Shown here: positions 32,879 to 44,042 of the stretch, piece after piece
Position numbering within the stretch: the first letter of the stretch is position 1
How the letters are laid out: every line of letters starts with the position of its first letter
From: Alternaria dauci
Lineage: Eukaryota > Ascomycota > Dothideomycetes > Pleosporales > Pleosporaceae
Direction of reading: 5' to 3'
Length of the DNA stretch: 64,000 bases
NCBI RefSeq assembly: GCF_042100115.1
Contig: NC_091272.1
Location: forward strand, 3,100,001-3,164,000
Translations under genes and position numbers: made by a program
The notes under the pieces: model-generated
What the model saw: only the letters and a program-made list of their open reading frames with translations
Databases searched by the model: none
What the model was told of the DNA's origin: nothing

Positions 32879-34478
32879 CTACCTCCCGACCATCTTCTTC
32901 TCGAGATATCGCGCGGGTATATACACAAGCGCGGTTACAACGAACGTAAACTCATTGGCAATATCACCACCACCAGATCCAATAAGACCTCCGAGCGGTC
33001 CGACATACCACGTCTCCACCATACCCATAATCCATGCCACAACACCGATGATGAAAGCTGTGGCAGCAGCGATGCCAAGCGGAAGACGACTAGGATCGTT
33101 CCACGCATCCAGGTCGTAATTGTCAAAGCTCATACGACGGAAGATGACATGCTCGCTGCATAGAATGACAAAGTACTGCGTAGTCCAGTAGCCAAGGAGA
33201 CTAAGGAAGTTCTCAAGGTAGACACTGAGTTGCTCGCGGCCACCAATAGCGAGACCCAGGATAGCAGCGAAGCAGACCAGGATCCAGATGAAGCGGGGTA
33301 CGCGTGCAAAAGGGCGGGCAAATTGCTGGCAGGAGATGGCGGCACTGTAGATGGAAATGACGTTTACGTTGATGCCGGAGAGGACGAGGAGGGTAAGGAT
33401 GAGTTTCGCGAAACCGCGGGGGTAGAGCATGGCTTGGATGAGGAAACCTAGGCCCTCGTTGTCGTACGTTTCTTGCCAATCTGGGCGATTGTTCATGCCG
33501 GAAGACACGACGCAGCCGGCTAGCATGCCGATGGAAGTGGGGATCGCGATGCCAAAGGTCGTCATGAGGAAGACTTTCCAGCGCGAAACGTTGACAGGGT
33601 AGTGGACGTAGTAATCCGAGGCCATGGTCTGCCACGATGCTGAACTTCCGTAGACGATGGCAATCAAGCTCAGAACCTGCCCACTGAGGTCCGCGCCCTT
33701 TAGCTCGGTTGTGGTGCTGTTGTCCGCGTACTTGCCCGTCTCTGCAAAGAAGATGATGAAGATGATGAAAAAGACAAACCATGCATAGCGTTCGTACACA
33801 AGGATCGCTCGCAGACCGACAAACGAGATGATCGTGGCCACAACAGCCAGAATGACGATACCGACAATCAAAGAGATATGGCCATCCGCTACAGCCGTCA
33901 GTGCCAAACCACCCGTGATGCAAGCCACGGACGCCCAGCCAATCTGCACAATAGTATTCAGAGCAGCAATGAGCTTGTTCGGCCACCATCCAAACGCATA
34001 TCTCGACACTGAAATCTGCCTCAGTCCCGTCGGCGCCCCAAACGTGGCCGCGAAGCCGGTCGCAGCGCCACCAAGGATAGACGCAAAGGTTGTGATGACA
34101 ATACTCTGGCGAAGCGCTACACGCACACGAAACGAATCAGCCGAGCAGTCTGCAAGAGCTAGGGGGAGGAGCAGAATCCTTACTCAGCCCGAATTCATGT
34201 CCTAGAAGACCCGTGGCAAAACAGGACGTGTTCATCGTTCCAGATGCCCATAGGAAGAACATGTTGAGTTGGTGATGCCATGGCACATGGCCCTTTTCTT
34301 CGGGCAGCTTGCGACTGATGGCCTCTGATTCAATGCCCAGCTTAGCGTCCAATCTCTCTTCGAAGCGGCGGAGTGTGGCCAGGAACCCCGTTTCGCGCGT
34401 GACGGTCGCATGGCCGATATTCCCGCTGTCGGTTGACAGGCTGGCTTCGTCCTGGGCTTTCTTCTCGGCTGAGAACAT
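32879..34478 (-). CDS. Purine-cytosine permease (NCS1 family, Fcy2-like)
   Basis: Two exons (34478-34184 and 34116-32879, intron 67 nt, phase 1) encode 510 residues. The acceptor at 34117 was chosen because it joins H-E-F-G-L to L-R-Q-S-I-V-I-T, as in the family. Nearer acceptors also keep the frame but insert extra residues. After a hydrophilic N-terminus with E-E-K-G-H-V-P-W, the motif A-T-F-G-A-P-T-G-L-R-Q-I-S-V-S-R followed by F-G-W-W-P-N-K is diagnostic of fungal purine-cytosine permeases. About 12 membrane helices are visible. A proton-coupled plasma-membrane importer of cytosine/purines is expected, though the exact substrate in this subfamily is not certain. Confidence 0.93.
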
Positions 34479-35201
34479 TATGCAATGATACCTTAGCAGC
34501 GGATACTTGAAAGAATGGTACAAAAGTAGTAGTAGTCTGTAATCATGAAAAGAGTGTGAACCGTCCAGGGTCCGCACCAGCGAGCAAAACATTCTTGTTC
34601 TTTTTAGTAGGACATACCCCACCTACCGCGCACAATCGGCCCCGGCCGCGTCATTGGAAAAAATAGCCGTTTTGACGCCGGTGGCAGGGTGCGCGAGAAA
34701 AAAGAGATGCCGTATACCGCTTAGCTTGTGTGGCTTGTAGGAGCTAGTAGCTCCACTCTTATCTTTGACAAGCAATTCTGGGCAAAGCTTGGTTTGCCGG
34801 CAATGATGGGTCATTCCCTCGGTAGAAATGTTGCGTGTGCGCCCTGCATGCTGTAGACAGTTTATCAGGACTGGCCCCCGCAATCTCCTCTATCTGTAGA
34901 ATGGGCTGATTAGCTTGATTATTTGGTGCCGTCCTCGTTTCAAGGATCTAGAGGGATAAATGTTTTGCAGCTTCGATGCGGGTACGGTGCCCTGCAGTAC
35001 ATTACAATTCATCATATCTGCTTTGTTTCTGTTTCGGGAAGCAAGGTAAAATACGTGTTCATGAGCGCTCCAGCAGAAGCACGATTCCATGCATTCCAAA
35101 CCATGCCCATAGAGTACATACTATACAATGTATTTGAGTCACTCGACACAACGCATGTCATGACCCTCAAAGGTTGAGTGCACGTGTATTGGTAATTCCA
35201 C
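34479..35201. other. Intergenic region upstream of the permease
   Basis: Holds the promoter of the permease (minus strand) and the 3' flank of the mL50 gene. A short AGT repeat (four units) sits at 34525-34536. Nothing else is supported. Confidence 0.5.
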
Positions 35202-37139
35202 CTAGACAGCTGACTTTTGCGCCGATTTCCACTCTTGGGTCTTAGTAGCCAGGAAGTTGGCAGCCTTGCTGCTCAGAGGGTTGACAACCTCGGGCTGCTT
35301 TCGCGCATGTCTTACACCGCGTGCTTTCCTTAATCTTATCTCTTGGATCCTGGAAGGCACTCCACTACCCAGACCACGCTCCCACAGAGCGTAGTTCACC
35401 ACCTTGTCCATACCGGTCTTGCTGCGCTTCTCGGTCTTGTTAGGCTTGACGCGACGTAGCTCGACGTTACCCAGGTTGATCAAGTCGCCTAGATCGGCCC
35501 TTCGCTTAGTAGTGGCTTCCGATGTGGCTTGCTGCTTCGCTCGCTCACGTGCCTTCTGACCTTCTATGTGGATAGCGGAGAAGAGACTGGTCGGCTGAGG
35601 TTTGGCGGCCTCCAAGAGATAGCTGTATAGATCGCCTAGGGTGTTTGCTGAAGATAGGTGTGGGTCGGAGATGCGGCAGCCGGTCAATTGGTAAAGGCGT
35701 TTGAAGAGCTATAAATGTCAGCAGATGTAGGCAGATTTCGTAAGTAGACGTACAGCGAACTTGACGTCGATGTCAGTGACAGGAATATGTCGCCATTTGG
35801 TATCTTCGGACTTCGTGGCAGAAGACTGACTCCTGCTTTTCTGAACCTCCCTCTTCAGAGCTGCAAAGTCGGCGGCCAGGCGTTGCGCTCTTTCCTCAAG
35901 GATAGCATGTCGCGATTCGCTCGCTGCTGCTGGAGCGACTTCGTTGACGGGCTCAGGGTCGGCTGCATGGGCAGGAGGAGTGTTGAGGGCTGCGTCTGAA
36001 GTTCCTTGGGAAGGTGCGGTTTCCTGAACCACCACCTCCTCAACGACTGGCTGGTCGGCTTGCTTCTCCACTGGCTTTGCGCGGGGTACAGGCCGGTTCG
36101 ACATGAAGTCAAATGGTTTCTCAGTATCCTGCTTGACCACTGCCGCCCTCTTGAATGCTGGCGTGTCAGGATCCATGGTCGGTACTTGCTCTTGCGGGCG
36201 GTCAGCACCCTCGAGCTCCTCTACGAGCTCCTCAACAAGGAGTTCATCTGGTTCCGCTAGTTCAGCCTCCCAAGAAGGTACCTTTTGCATGGTCGCCAGA
36301 AGGTCATCCAGATTCTTGTGCTCCGGCAAGGCAAGAGCAAGCTCGCCGCTTTCTGTCCTCACCAACCTGATGTCTTTGACCCAGCGTGGCCGATCGTATA
36401 CACCTCGGTTGGCGAACTTGGCCAAGTCCATATCAAGACCAGCCTGCTTCAGGGCATAGACCTCGGCGACGGCTTGTGTGAAGCGAGCGCGCATGTTGGG
36501 AATGCGGCCGGCTTTGGAATGGAGGCCAAAGTTGTAGTGGGTATACGGCCGGTTCGTCTTCTCGTGCATGGTTTGCGCCATCATCAGGTTCTCGTCCTTG
36601 AGCGTGTACGGGGTACCGGTAAGCTCTTCGATTTCATCGGCCATGCCCAGCGTCAGCGGCGTATACGTGCGTAGTGTCAGTTTCTCGAATTCCTGGGCTA
36701 TGTCTTTTTCGACTTTTTGCCTGAGCCACTCGTCGCCACCGACTCGCTGGAGGCCGCTGATGTGCTTTGCTGGTTTGTATTTGGGCAAGGTGGATGCTTC
36801 CTCTTCAAGCACCTCTTCGTACTCGCCCTGCTCCTCGGGTGCTATGCGTACTGGCGATGTCGGGTCGTATGGGTCGACGTGTGCGCCAATGGGCTCCGAG
36901 TCGCCGAGCAGACGCTTCTGCCATCTTCTTACGAACTGCTGGTGCTTCTTCTTGTCCTGCTTGCCCGGGAGGAGGAACGATTGAGGTGCGGTGGTGGAGA
37001 AAGTGGCGGTTGCATTGCGGAGATGGGTGCAGGGCGAGGCAGCGGACCGGCAAGGTAATGGCGACAGTGTCTGCCGTATCGATGTGGACAGGAGGTGGGA
37101 GGGATCGGTTGCCCGCGAGGGGCGCGGTATTCGGCGCAT
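35202..37139 (-). CDS. MRPL13: Mitochondrial large-subunit ribosomal protein mL50
   Basis: Two exons (37139-35754 and 35708-35202, intron 45 nt, phase 0) encode 630 residues. The join gives D-V-K-F-A-L-F-K-R-L-Y-Q-L-T-G, followed by R-I-S-D-P-H-L-S-S-A-N-T and D-L-Y-S-Y-L-L. This matches the mL50 domain (L-K-F-x-L-L-K-R-x-x-Q-L-T-G-H-R-I-P-D-P). The N-terminus from the chosen ATG is rich in Arg and Ser and lacks acidic residues apart from one, as expected for mitochondrial import. The frame is open further upstream to 37346 with another ATG at 37217. The long middle, rich in Glu and Pro, is larger than in yeast Mrpl13. It is a component of the mitoribosome; the C-terminus is basic. Confidence 0.88.
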
Positions 37140-37342
37140 TGGGTTCGAGATGCGGGTGATGCCCTTGGAGCGGAAATTCCTTCGACATGTCGACCAGCAC
37201 GCCAAGCCGCCGGACATGAGCCAATCACAGCCACAGCAGCCCCGAGCACTGTAGGAGCTTCCGCTTGCATCGTCACACGACAGAAATGGGTACGATACAT
37301 CTACAACCGATATCATGCTTGCTGCTTCTGTTGGATTGCCTA

Positions 37343-38716
37343 TCACGAGAACTTCTTTACCAACCAGGTAGAGCCCCTCTCGTCATACTCGGCCTTGGTC
37401 ACCAGCAACTCCCTCAGCAACTCGGGCTGGCTCGCGACATTTGCTCCTCCCAGCCATGTATGCTTGATCGGGTCATCTGCCCGTGCTACATTCAGCACAT
37501 ACTCTACAGGTACCAGAGCTCTCAACTCTGTTTGCAGTCGTTCCATAAAGCCAGCAATCAACGAGTTCCCGCCTACCACGACCACATTCGCTAGCAGGCC
37601 TATCCTGAGAGCTTCAGGTAATGCACCCAGCGACTGCATGACGGCGCCAGGTATGCCAGCTTCCTGGATGCCGATATCAGAAGGGTTGAAGAGAAGCTCC
37701 GGCACAGTGAAACGCTCATTTCCTAGTGGCAGCAGGTCTTCCCTTGGTCCCTGTGGCGCTTGCAGCCCCCGCCGCATGCGTGATTTTGCAGGATCGTGGG
37801 GTCGCGCATGGCCATGTATCGCATTCTCATAGTCCGGCAGCACGTAGTCGACTACAATGCTCGAATCTAGCTCTCTTTTATCCCCCAGCCGCCCCTTCCA
37901 TGTCCGCTCTAGATCGTTGGCAAAGTGCTGCGACGAGGGCACGACGTACGACACAGCCTCTTTGATCTCGTTGAGCAGATATGTCTCCTCCATCATGTTG
38001 TAGTGCCGCAGCGAAGAGAGCTCCTTCAGATAGTTTGTAAGCAGCTTCCCGCCGACTGTGAGCCGCCGCACCGCCGATTGAATGAGCTTCCCGTTGTAGA
38101 GAGGTAGGATGGTCGTGTCTGAGTACGAGGTATCGATGATCAGGAGGCATTCTTGCGGCAGCGACGACAACGAGGACGCAGTGGGAGTGGTATATGCGTT
38201 CAGTGTCGCGCCCACGCATCGGTAGTAGGCCGCGAATTCGAACTGCTCAAAGATGATCTCGTCGCAGTTCTTCTGGAGCTCTTTTGGGCAGTTTGGCTTC
38301 TCCGTCAGAAGCAGATTGGTGTCTTTTGGGTCACACTTTCAACTGTTAGCCAACACATGCTCGATAAGCTCGCGGCTGTGCGTACCCACCCTCAGCCCCT
38401 CCCCCACGGCGTCGCCCATGAACTCGTGCTCCCATATCGCCTTCTCGGCCTCCCAGTTGACGATGAAACCCTTCTCCACCGGACGGCGGAAGGCCAGCTC
38501 GCCGAAATCCTTGCACGAGTCGAGTTCGGCGCCGACGTAGGTGCGCTTGTCGCGTGTGCTCCGCGCGATGCAGTTCGGAACCACGCTGCAGTCGTCGTAG
38601 GTGGATTCGGAAGCGGCAGCGACGAGACCGGCTTTGATTGTGTATGCGCCGTTGTCGAGCACGAGCGTCTTGTTCGGTGGCGCGGGCGCAGACTTCTTGG
38701 AGCCTTTGGGTGGCAT
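37343..38716 (-). CDS. ARP6: Actin-related protein 6 (SWR1 complex)
   Basis: Two exons (38716-38390 and 38335-37343) encode 439 residues, the length of yeast Arp6 (438). The intron (54 nt) has a GTGGGT donor, a GCTAAC branch site and an AAG acceptor. It removes an in-frame TGA. Joining gives G-L-R-C-D-P-K-D-T-N-L-L-L-T-E, which fits Arp6 (D-P-x-x-T-N-L-L-L-T-E). The N-terminus L-V-L-D-N-G-A-Y-T-I-K-A-G is the actin phosphate-1 loop. I-I-D-T-S-Y-S-D-T and V-V-V-G-G-N-S-L-I match the later nucleotide-binding loops. The C-terminus has K-H-T-W-L-G-G-A-N. Arp6 is a subunit of SWR1, which deposits H2A.Z in nucleosomes. Confidence 0.94.
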
Positions 38717-39340
38717 CGTTGGCGTCTATGGTTTGGCGCTGCGCTGACGGAGTGATTCGCGATTCCGTTTTGCGACAGACGCCTGTTCACGTGAGGCCCG
38801 CCCGCTGCAGAGCACCTGCTAAGGTGAGCCATGACATGTAAACCCCCTCATGTTCTGGCATCATCATTTTCCTACGAAGCTCAAACTCCAAACACATATA
38901 TATGGTCGCAGTCAGAATTTTCGACCCGTGTCGCAAGATATGGTGCCTTGTCCTCCGACATGGCATTCTAGCTGGACTACCATTACACGAAACCATGGAA
39001 CCTACCAAGGACACAAAAACATCTAGCCGATCTGCTACACAAGGCCACAGCTGATTGGCCTCATCACAGGCGCATGCCTTGCACCATGAGAGAGAAACCA
39101 ATATAACGAGGCTGGACGTGCGCCGCATGCATACCCCGCGATGCACCCTCGCATCACTGGTTGTAGCCCATCTACCCACTGCGATGGGATCGAAGATTCA
39201 GGCTGACTGCGTGCTTTGTCTAGTCCCGACATTACTCAACTCCTAGTCTATGACGTCAACTCTGTTTCGCAACGAGGCACGCGAGTTTACCAAAACCATC
39301 AGAAGGAAGTTTGACCTCCTGACGTTCCTTATTATTCGCC
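38717..39340. promoter_or_regulatory. Divergent promoter region (ARP6 and 39341 gene)
   Basis: Lies between ARP6 (minus) and the small gene at 39341 (plus). Overlapping short frames at 38787-39232 are not convincing as genes. No TATA box close to either start is clear. Confidence 0.5.
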
Positions 39341-40039
39341 ATGGACGACTGGCAGGATGCCGCCTTCTCGTCGCGGCATATGCACAACCGCAATGGCCGC
39401 GGCACCAAGTCCAAACACACGGCCGCCTTCGATGTGCGCAAAACATTCGCAAGCTATTCAGTCAAATGCCCAGCATGGCAGAAAGCTTTGAGCACAAACG
39501 GAGATGCTCAGCCGGACCAGGATGCATCACTGGAGTTGTATCGCCTCACCGAAGGTGGCGAGGGCGTTGTCGGCCGACTATCTTTACCGGGAGTGTTACA
39601 AGCATCCGTCATTTTAGCTGGCAGTCGTGACAGCCTTCGGCGAACAATTGCAGAAGTGGAACCGGATGAATCGAACCAGGAGGAAGACGACGAGCACGAC
39701 AACGAGGACGAAGAGGAGAGCGAGAATACCGAGCCTGAGTCTCCCGAAAGGAGTCGCTTCGAGACTTTCGAGAAGAACAGCTTCCGCTCCCCAAAGTTCT
39801 GGTTTCGATGGAGCGGCGAGTCTGTGAATGCTACTAAAAGTGCACCCAGCAAACCTGCTAGCCACGAAACAGAACTAGGATACATTGTCTTTTCTGGCAA
39901 TGACTGTCGCAAGTTCAAAGGCACCATCAACTGTACGAGTCTGAAGTGGAAGAACGTAGCCATCACGGGTCACAAGCTTGTAGCACGATCAACGTCTGAT
40001 GCACAGGTTACTTGGGGAAAGGCGGCTGTTCCGCTATAG
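39341..40039 (+). CDS. Conserved-looking small protein of unknown function
   Basis: Single exon, 232 residues, starting M-D-D-W-Q-D-A-A-F-S-S-R-H in good context (gccATGG). The N-terminal 80 residues include T-K-S-K-H-T-A-A-F-D-V and Y-S-V-K-C-P-A-W. A central segment (about 105-135) is almost entirely Asp, Glu, Asn and Ser. The C-terminal 70 residues form a possible folded part: G-Y-I-V-F-S-G-N-D-C-R-K-F-K-G-T-I and L-K-W-K-N-V-A-I-T-G-H-K-L. No signal peptide or membrane segment is seen. The family is not recognised. The ordered ends around an acidic linker and the uninterrupted frame favour a real gene. Confidence 0.7.
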   Translation: MDDWQDAAFSSRHMHNRNGRGTKSKHTAAFDVRKTFASYSVKCPAWQKALSTNGDAQPDQDASLELYRLTEGGEGVVGRLSLPGVLQASVILAGSRDSLRRTIAEVEPDESNQEEDDEHDNEDEEESENTEPESPERSRFETFEKNSFRSPKFWFRWSGESVNATKSAPSKPASHETELGYIVFSGNDCRKFKGTINCTSLKWKNVAITGHKLVARSTSDAQVTWGKAAVPL

Positions 40040-40137
40040 GTTCTGCTATTTCAATACAGCTGTCCGTCTTACTATAGCTTCACTACCTCTCCATACATAC
40101 TCCGGTCTCAGCAGGCGCTCAATGGGGCTGTCTCAAG

Positions 40138-40573
40138 TCAGTAAACCGCTTCCTCCAAGATCGAATACGGAATCAACATACCATCCCAAGTCACATACGT
40201 CGCCCCGGCCAATGCAACCCATCTTCCATCCCCAACGCCACCATAGACCTTGGCCCAGCCTCTTCGCTCGCGTTAGCTTGTTCTAATACAATACTTTTCG
40301 AATTGATGCTGCCACTTACTTGTCGCCATTCACCGTAGTCGTATCCGTCCTGGTAAAGCAGCTCAACTTGATCTTGGTACCTTTGGGGTACTGGCCCGGA
40401 GCGGAGCAGCTCGTCCTTGGACACGTTCTATAGCGTAGACCGTCCACGAGGACTGTTGCGCCGACAACGGCGCGTTTCTCCATCCCATTGAGAGGCTCGC
40501 GACGGGCGATTGTGGGGTCCTGCGCGAAGGCGGTGGAGGTAAGGAAAGCGAGAGCGAGGGCTGTGATCTTCAT
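40138..40573 (-). CDS. Small secreted SH3-like protein
   Basis: Two exons (40573-40320 and 40261-40138, intron 58 nt, phase 2) encode 125 residues. The signal peptide M-K-I-T-A-L-A-L-A-F-L-T-S-T-A-F-A is followed by a short pro-segment and a Lys-Arg at about residues 33-34, a likely Kex2 site. The mature part begins A-V-V-G-A-T-V-L-V-D-G-L-R-Y-R-T-C-P. It has three Cys residues near the start, then G-D-K-G-W-A-K-V-Y and a G-R-W-V-A-L-A-G segment. This resembles bacterial-type SH3 domains (L-x-V-R-x-x-P...G-W-x-K-V). Such proteins occur in the fungal secretome and some bind cell-wall material; the role here is unknown. The splice choice is supported by continuity of this domain. Confidence 0.8.
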
Positions 40574-41722
40574 GATGGATTGATTTTGAGGTTTGGTTGA
40601 TGACTGTGATGAGATCTTGGTGTGGTCTTTGGTTCAGATGTGCGACTGTCCAAGGCTTCTTATATCTCAGACAAACCATTGTTGTTCTCTCGGCCGTCTC
40701 AATATATTCTCGCATTCATCGTATTATCCAATCACGCAATGCGGAGATGGTCGCACGGTCGGCGTCTCTTCCTCACTTTCTATCGCAACCATTCTTAGCA
40801 AACGTTTTCGCCCCAAGTCGATCCAATGAGAACGGCTTCTTGTGTCAAGGTACAGAACCAGTGCTCACTTTCCCCGCATGTGTCTTTCCAAAATTACCGT
40901 TGTGCGCCTTGTATAGTTGCACCAGCGTTCAGGTTTAATTTAACTGCTCGTATTGCTTCAGCTTGTCTTGGAATGTGGAGATTAGAAGCGACGACATGCC
41001 CCAGTGGGACTAGTCATATATGTATGATCATACTAGTTTACAACGTTCATATGGATGGTAAATGCTGGGTAGAATTGTGTCACGTAAGTGATGGCATATC
41101 AGAGGTGTCAATCTTACTTTGAACTTTATTCTCATCTCGACAAGATCTTGAATCGCAACATTGTATAGGCCAGAACTTTCGGCCCCATAAATTAAACTGA
41201 GCATAGCAATAACCAATAGTTTGTTGGAGACTATTCATGTAGTCATCTAAGCGCCCTTTTCCTCATTGCGCAACTGAAGGGCGCCAGCATGTCTCATTTG
41301 AGCTAAATTTTCTGAAGGAGAGAAGCTATATGGTTCTCTCTTGTATCTTTCATGAGCCAATGTCGCTAGACGCGGGCGGCGTACAGAAAACATGAATCCA
41401 TGGATGCTTAGATACCATGCCGCCAACCGGCCAACTAAAAACCCAAATGCTATGGCTGCACCGAACCTATCACGTACCACCAATTGAGCGGTAAGATTTC
41501 GATTTAACGTTTTGCTAACAAGGGCGTTGTGGCCCACAATTCCGTTCGTCTGTCGCCGCTGCCTAGTCACGTGGGGGAGTCAGCCTGGAACCTCGACCAA
41601 CAGCTCCCTCACATATGATCTAGGTACTAGGACCTCTCTCCTCCTTTGCTAGATCTTGTTCTTCATTGTCTCAAGTAGATCACAAATCCCGGACCTCAAC
41701 CTCATACTACTTTGTCGCAATC
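40574..41722. other. Intergenic region
   Basis: Promoter of the SH3-like gene on the left and of the UBC/F-box gene on the right. In between I see only short overlapping frames (for example 41247-41570 minus) and no recognisable feature. Confidence 0.5.
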
Positions 41723-43636
41723 ATGGCACGGTATCAAGCTAATACGATTCAGTCAAACTCACTGCGTCGCCGGCTCCTCCAAGACATCGCAGAGATAAAG
41801 CAAGATCCGTATCCTAATGTCGACCTCAAGTTCAACGACAACGACATAACGGAGGCGTGCCTCATCCTCACCCCGGAGGGTCAGGAGCCGCTCCACCTCA
41901 CGATCAGGTTTCCAGACCGATATCCGCTGATTGCGCCAGGAATCACGATTCAGAGTCAGATCATCCATCCTAATATCTTCGGTGAATACATTTGTGCTAC
42001 GATGCTGAATACCGAAGAGGGTTGGACGCCAGCTTATACTTTGAAGGGTATCGTCATCCAACTGTTGAGCTTCTTCTGCAGCGACTCTCTCGAGCAAGAC
42101 GACAGTGACGGTACCATTGACTTGGCTGAGTACCGGAAGCAATCAACGCGGAGTTACGGCAAGCGTATACATGGCATTATATGCTACTCCTGTGGATTTG
42201 AAACCAGCTCGCCGCCAGGACCAGCCGATGATATGGAAGTCGACTCGACGCCCGCGTCAACCGTTGTCGCTTTTGCACAGGGACACCGAAACACACTCTC
42301 AAAGCTGTTCACACTACCAGATGAGATTGTTCTCGCAGTACTCAATGTTTCCGAGACGCGTGACGTTCTGGCCTTTGCGGAGGCTGTTCCTTCCATCAAG
42401 ACCATGATCAACTCGTACGACTTCATTCGGATCCGCGAACTGCAATGCTTTTGCCTCAAACGATCATTTCTGAACACCAAGCTCGGCATAGGTATCTCTA
42501 TCGACGGCGGTAATCGGCCAGTGCTCCGATCCGAGTTCGACCTGCTGAGTTGGGAGGCATTCTCTACATACCGTGTCCGACGCAGTGTTCAGGGTGTTTC
42601 TTTCGACCGCTGGCTGCCTTTGCCGCTTAGCAGACGCCATTGGAATCAGGTCAAGACAGAGGTGAAGTCGTGCATGCAGAAAATTCATACCGCTGCGAAC
42701 ATGTTCAGCAATGAGCCTTACCATGTGGACGTATTGTATCGCACGATGAACGCGATCGTTGTTCAGTTCTCATCCGATGCGGAAAAAGGCTATGCTGGTC
42801 CTGATGAACGCAGCACTCTAAGTCATGCATCAGAGAAAGCCGTCGATGCCTATTTTGGTCTCTTCCATCTTTTGCTATGCCTCGCAACTGAGAACGAGGA
42901 GATCATCGTCAGCGCGAACCACACGATCAAACGCTTCATAGTCGGGCCGCGTACGAAGAAGCACTTTCCTGACCTTGGCCATGTGCTGATAGCGGCGCTC
43001 ATCTGCGATGCAGGTTTGACCGAAGAGTTGACGTACGAGATCATCCGTGAAGCCATTCTACGTAACGTTGTTTGGATGCTCGACGACAAAGGTGCTGGTA
43101 TGGCCGAGCTTGCATACCTAGAGCCTTCAGTAATCTCTACGTACCGTACCAAGATGACGTACGCTGCCTCACCCACCTCGTACCGCCTCATCATGTTCAT
43201 GAAGCTGTTCAGCTCAGCAGCTCGCCCGCCCAACAAGAATCTTATCGAGCTCCGCGACTCCTTGTTCGACGCGCATGGAGCTCCTCCAAGAGGCACATCA
43301 ACGCGCATGGCCGAGGACATCCGCGAGATCCATGAGTTCAACAGCTTTCCGCAGTTCTTGGCCAAGATGGGCATCAAGCAACGCCCATCCCAGTCACAGT
43401 TCACAACGTTCTTGCGCCGGACCATTACTGACAGTGTAGACGCTGGCTACTCCATCATGCCGCTGACCCAGACCCAGCTTTATCTCATACGCCAGGCCAA
43501 GGAGCCTGATGTGGAAGTCGCCGAAGACGTGTATGTCACATATGATGACCAGCGGTGGTTTCGTGACCGTAGTTGGCCAAAGCCGTCTTTCTTCCCGAAC
43601 AGGGGCGGTCGTGGTGGTGGGATGCGCCGTCGCTAG
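41723..43636 (+). CDS. UBC-fold / F-box fusion protein
   Basis: Single exon, 637 residues; the ATG at 41723 was chosen because the UBC domain begins there (the frame is open to 41666). Residues 5-130 look like a ubiquitin-conjugating fold: R-R-L-L-Q-D-I, then F-P-D-R-Y-P-L-I-A-P, then H-P-N-I-F-G-E-Y-I-C with Cys91 at the catalytic position, then G-W-T-P-A-Y-T-L. Around residue 195 an F-box-like segment follows: L-F-T-L-P-D-E-I-V-L-A-V-L. The remaining 400 residues are helical and unknown. They end in a G-G-R-G-G-G-M-R-R-R tail. E2 activity is plausible because the Cys and the H-P-N motif are kept, but is not proven. The protein would combine E2-like and SCF-adaptor-like parts in one chain. 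Confidence 0.88.
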   Translation: MARYQANTIQSNSLRRRLLQDIAEIKQDPYPNVDLKFNDNDITEACLILTPEGQEPLHLTIRFPDRYPLIAPGITIQSQIIHPNIFGEYICATMLNTEEGWTPAYTLKGIVIQLLSFFCSDSLEQDDSDGTIDLAEYRKQSTRSYGKRIHGIICYSCGFETSSPPGPADDMEVDSTPASTVVAFAQGHRNTLSKLFTLPDEIVLAVLNVSETRDVLAFAEAVPSIKTMINSYDFIRIRELQCFCLKRSFLNTKLGIGISIDGGNRPVLRSEFDLLSWEAFSTYRVRRSVQGVSFDRWLPLPLSRRHWNQVKTEVKSCMQKIHTAANMFSNEPYHVDVLYRTMNAIVVQFSSDAEKGYAGPDERSTLSHASEKAVDAYFGLFHLLLCLATENEEIIVSANHTIKRFIVGPRTKKHFPDLGHVLIAALICDAGLTEELTYEIIREAILRNVVWMLDDKGAGMAELAYLEPSVISTYRTKMTYAASPTSYRLIMFMKLFSSAARPPNKNLIELRDSLFDAHGAPPRGTSTRMAEDIREIHEFNSFPQFLAKMGIKQRPSQSQFTTFLRRTITDSVDAGYSIMPLTQTQLYLIRQAKEPDVEVAEDVYVTYDDQRWFRDRSWPKPSFFPNRGGRGGGMRRR

Positions 43637-44042
43637 GAACAGCGTTTGGTTTTCTGTTTGATTGCAGATCCTGATGGGCTTCGTGCGATGTTTAGCTTCA
43701 CTTGCGAGATGAATACCTAGGTAGTACTTACCTTGAACTACAAATCAAGTCAACCCCCGCCTCTCACTTCTCCCTGACGTTACCTTTTGAGACTCTGCAC
43801 AGCAATCCTGGAACGGCTAAACGGCTAGACTAACGCGCTGCAGCATCTGCATCTCAGCTCAATGGTCAAGTGAGGGGGCTGGGGGGAAGCACAACAACGT
43901 CATGTCGCATGTCGTACCACAAGACAGTACCTACTGCAAGCCCGCACTTTAAAGTCTGGTCACCCTCTGTTCTTCCTCTTCCAAGAGACATTCCTCCTAG
44001 CCAACTCTACCCCAATTTCAGCTTCTCTCTGCATACCACAAG
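43637..44042. other. Intergenic region
   Basis: 3' flank of the UBC/F-box gene and upstream region of the small candidate gene at 44043. The last 100 bases are pyrimidine-rich, as before many fungal starts. No other feature is seen. Confidence 0.45.

Noticed and set aside
33213..33989. 258-codon frame on the minus strand within the permease gene
   Set aside because: It is another frame of the permease, whose motifs are clear.
28360..34478. Secondary-metabolite gene cluster
   Set aside because: Transporters and a regulator are present, but there is no polyketide synthase, peptide synthetase, terpene synthase or tailoring oxidase.
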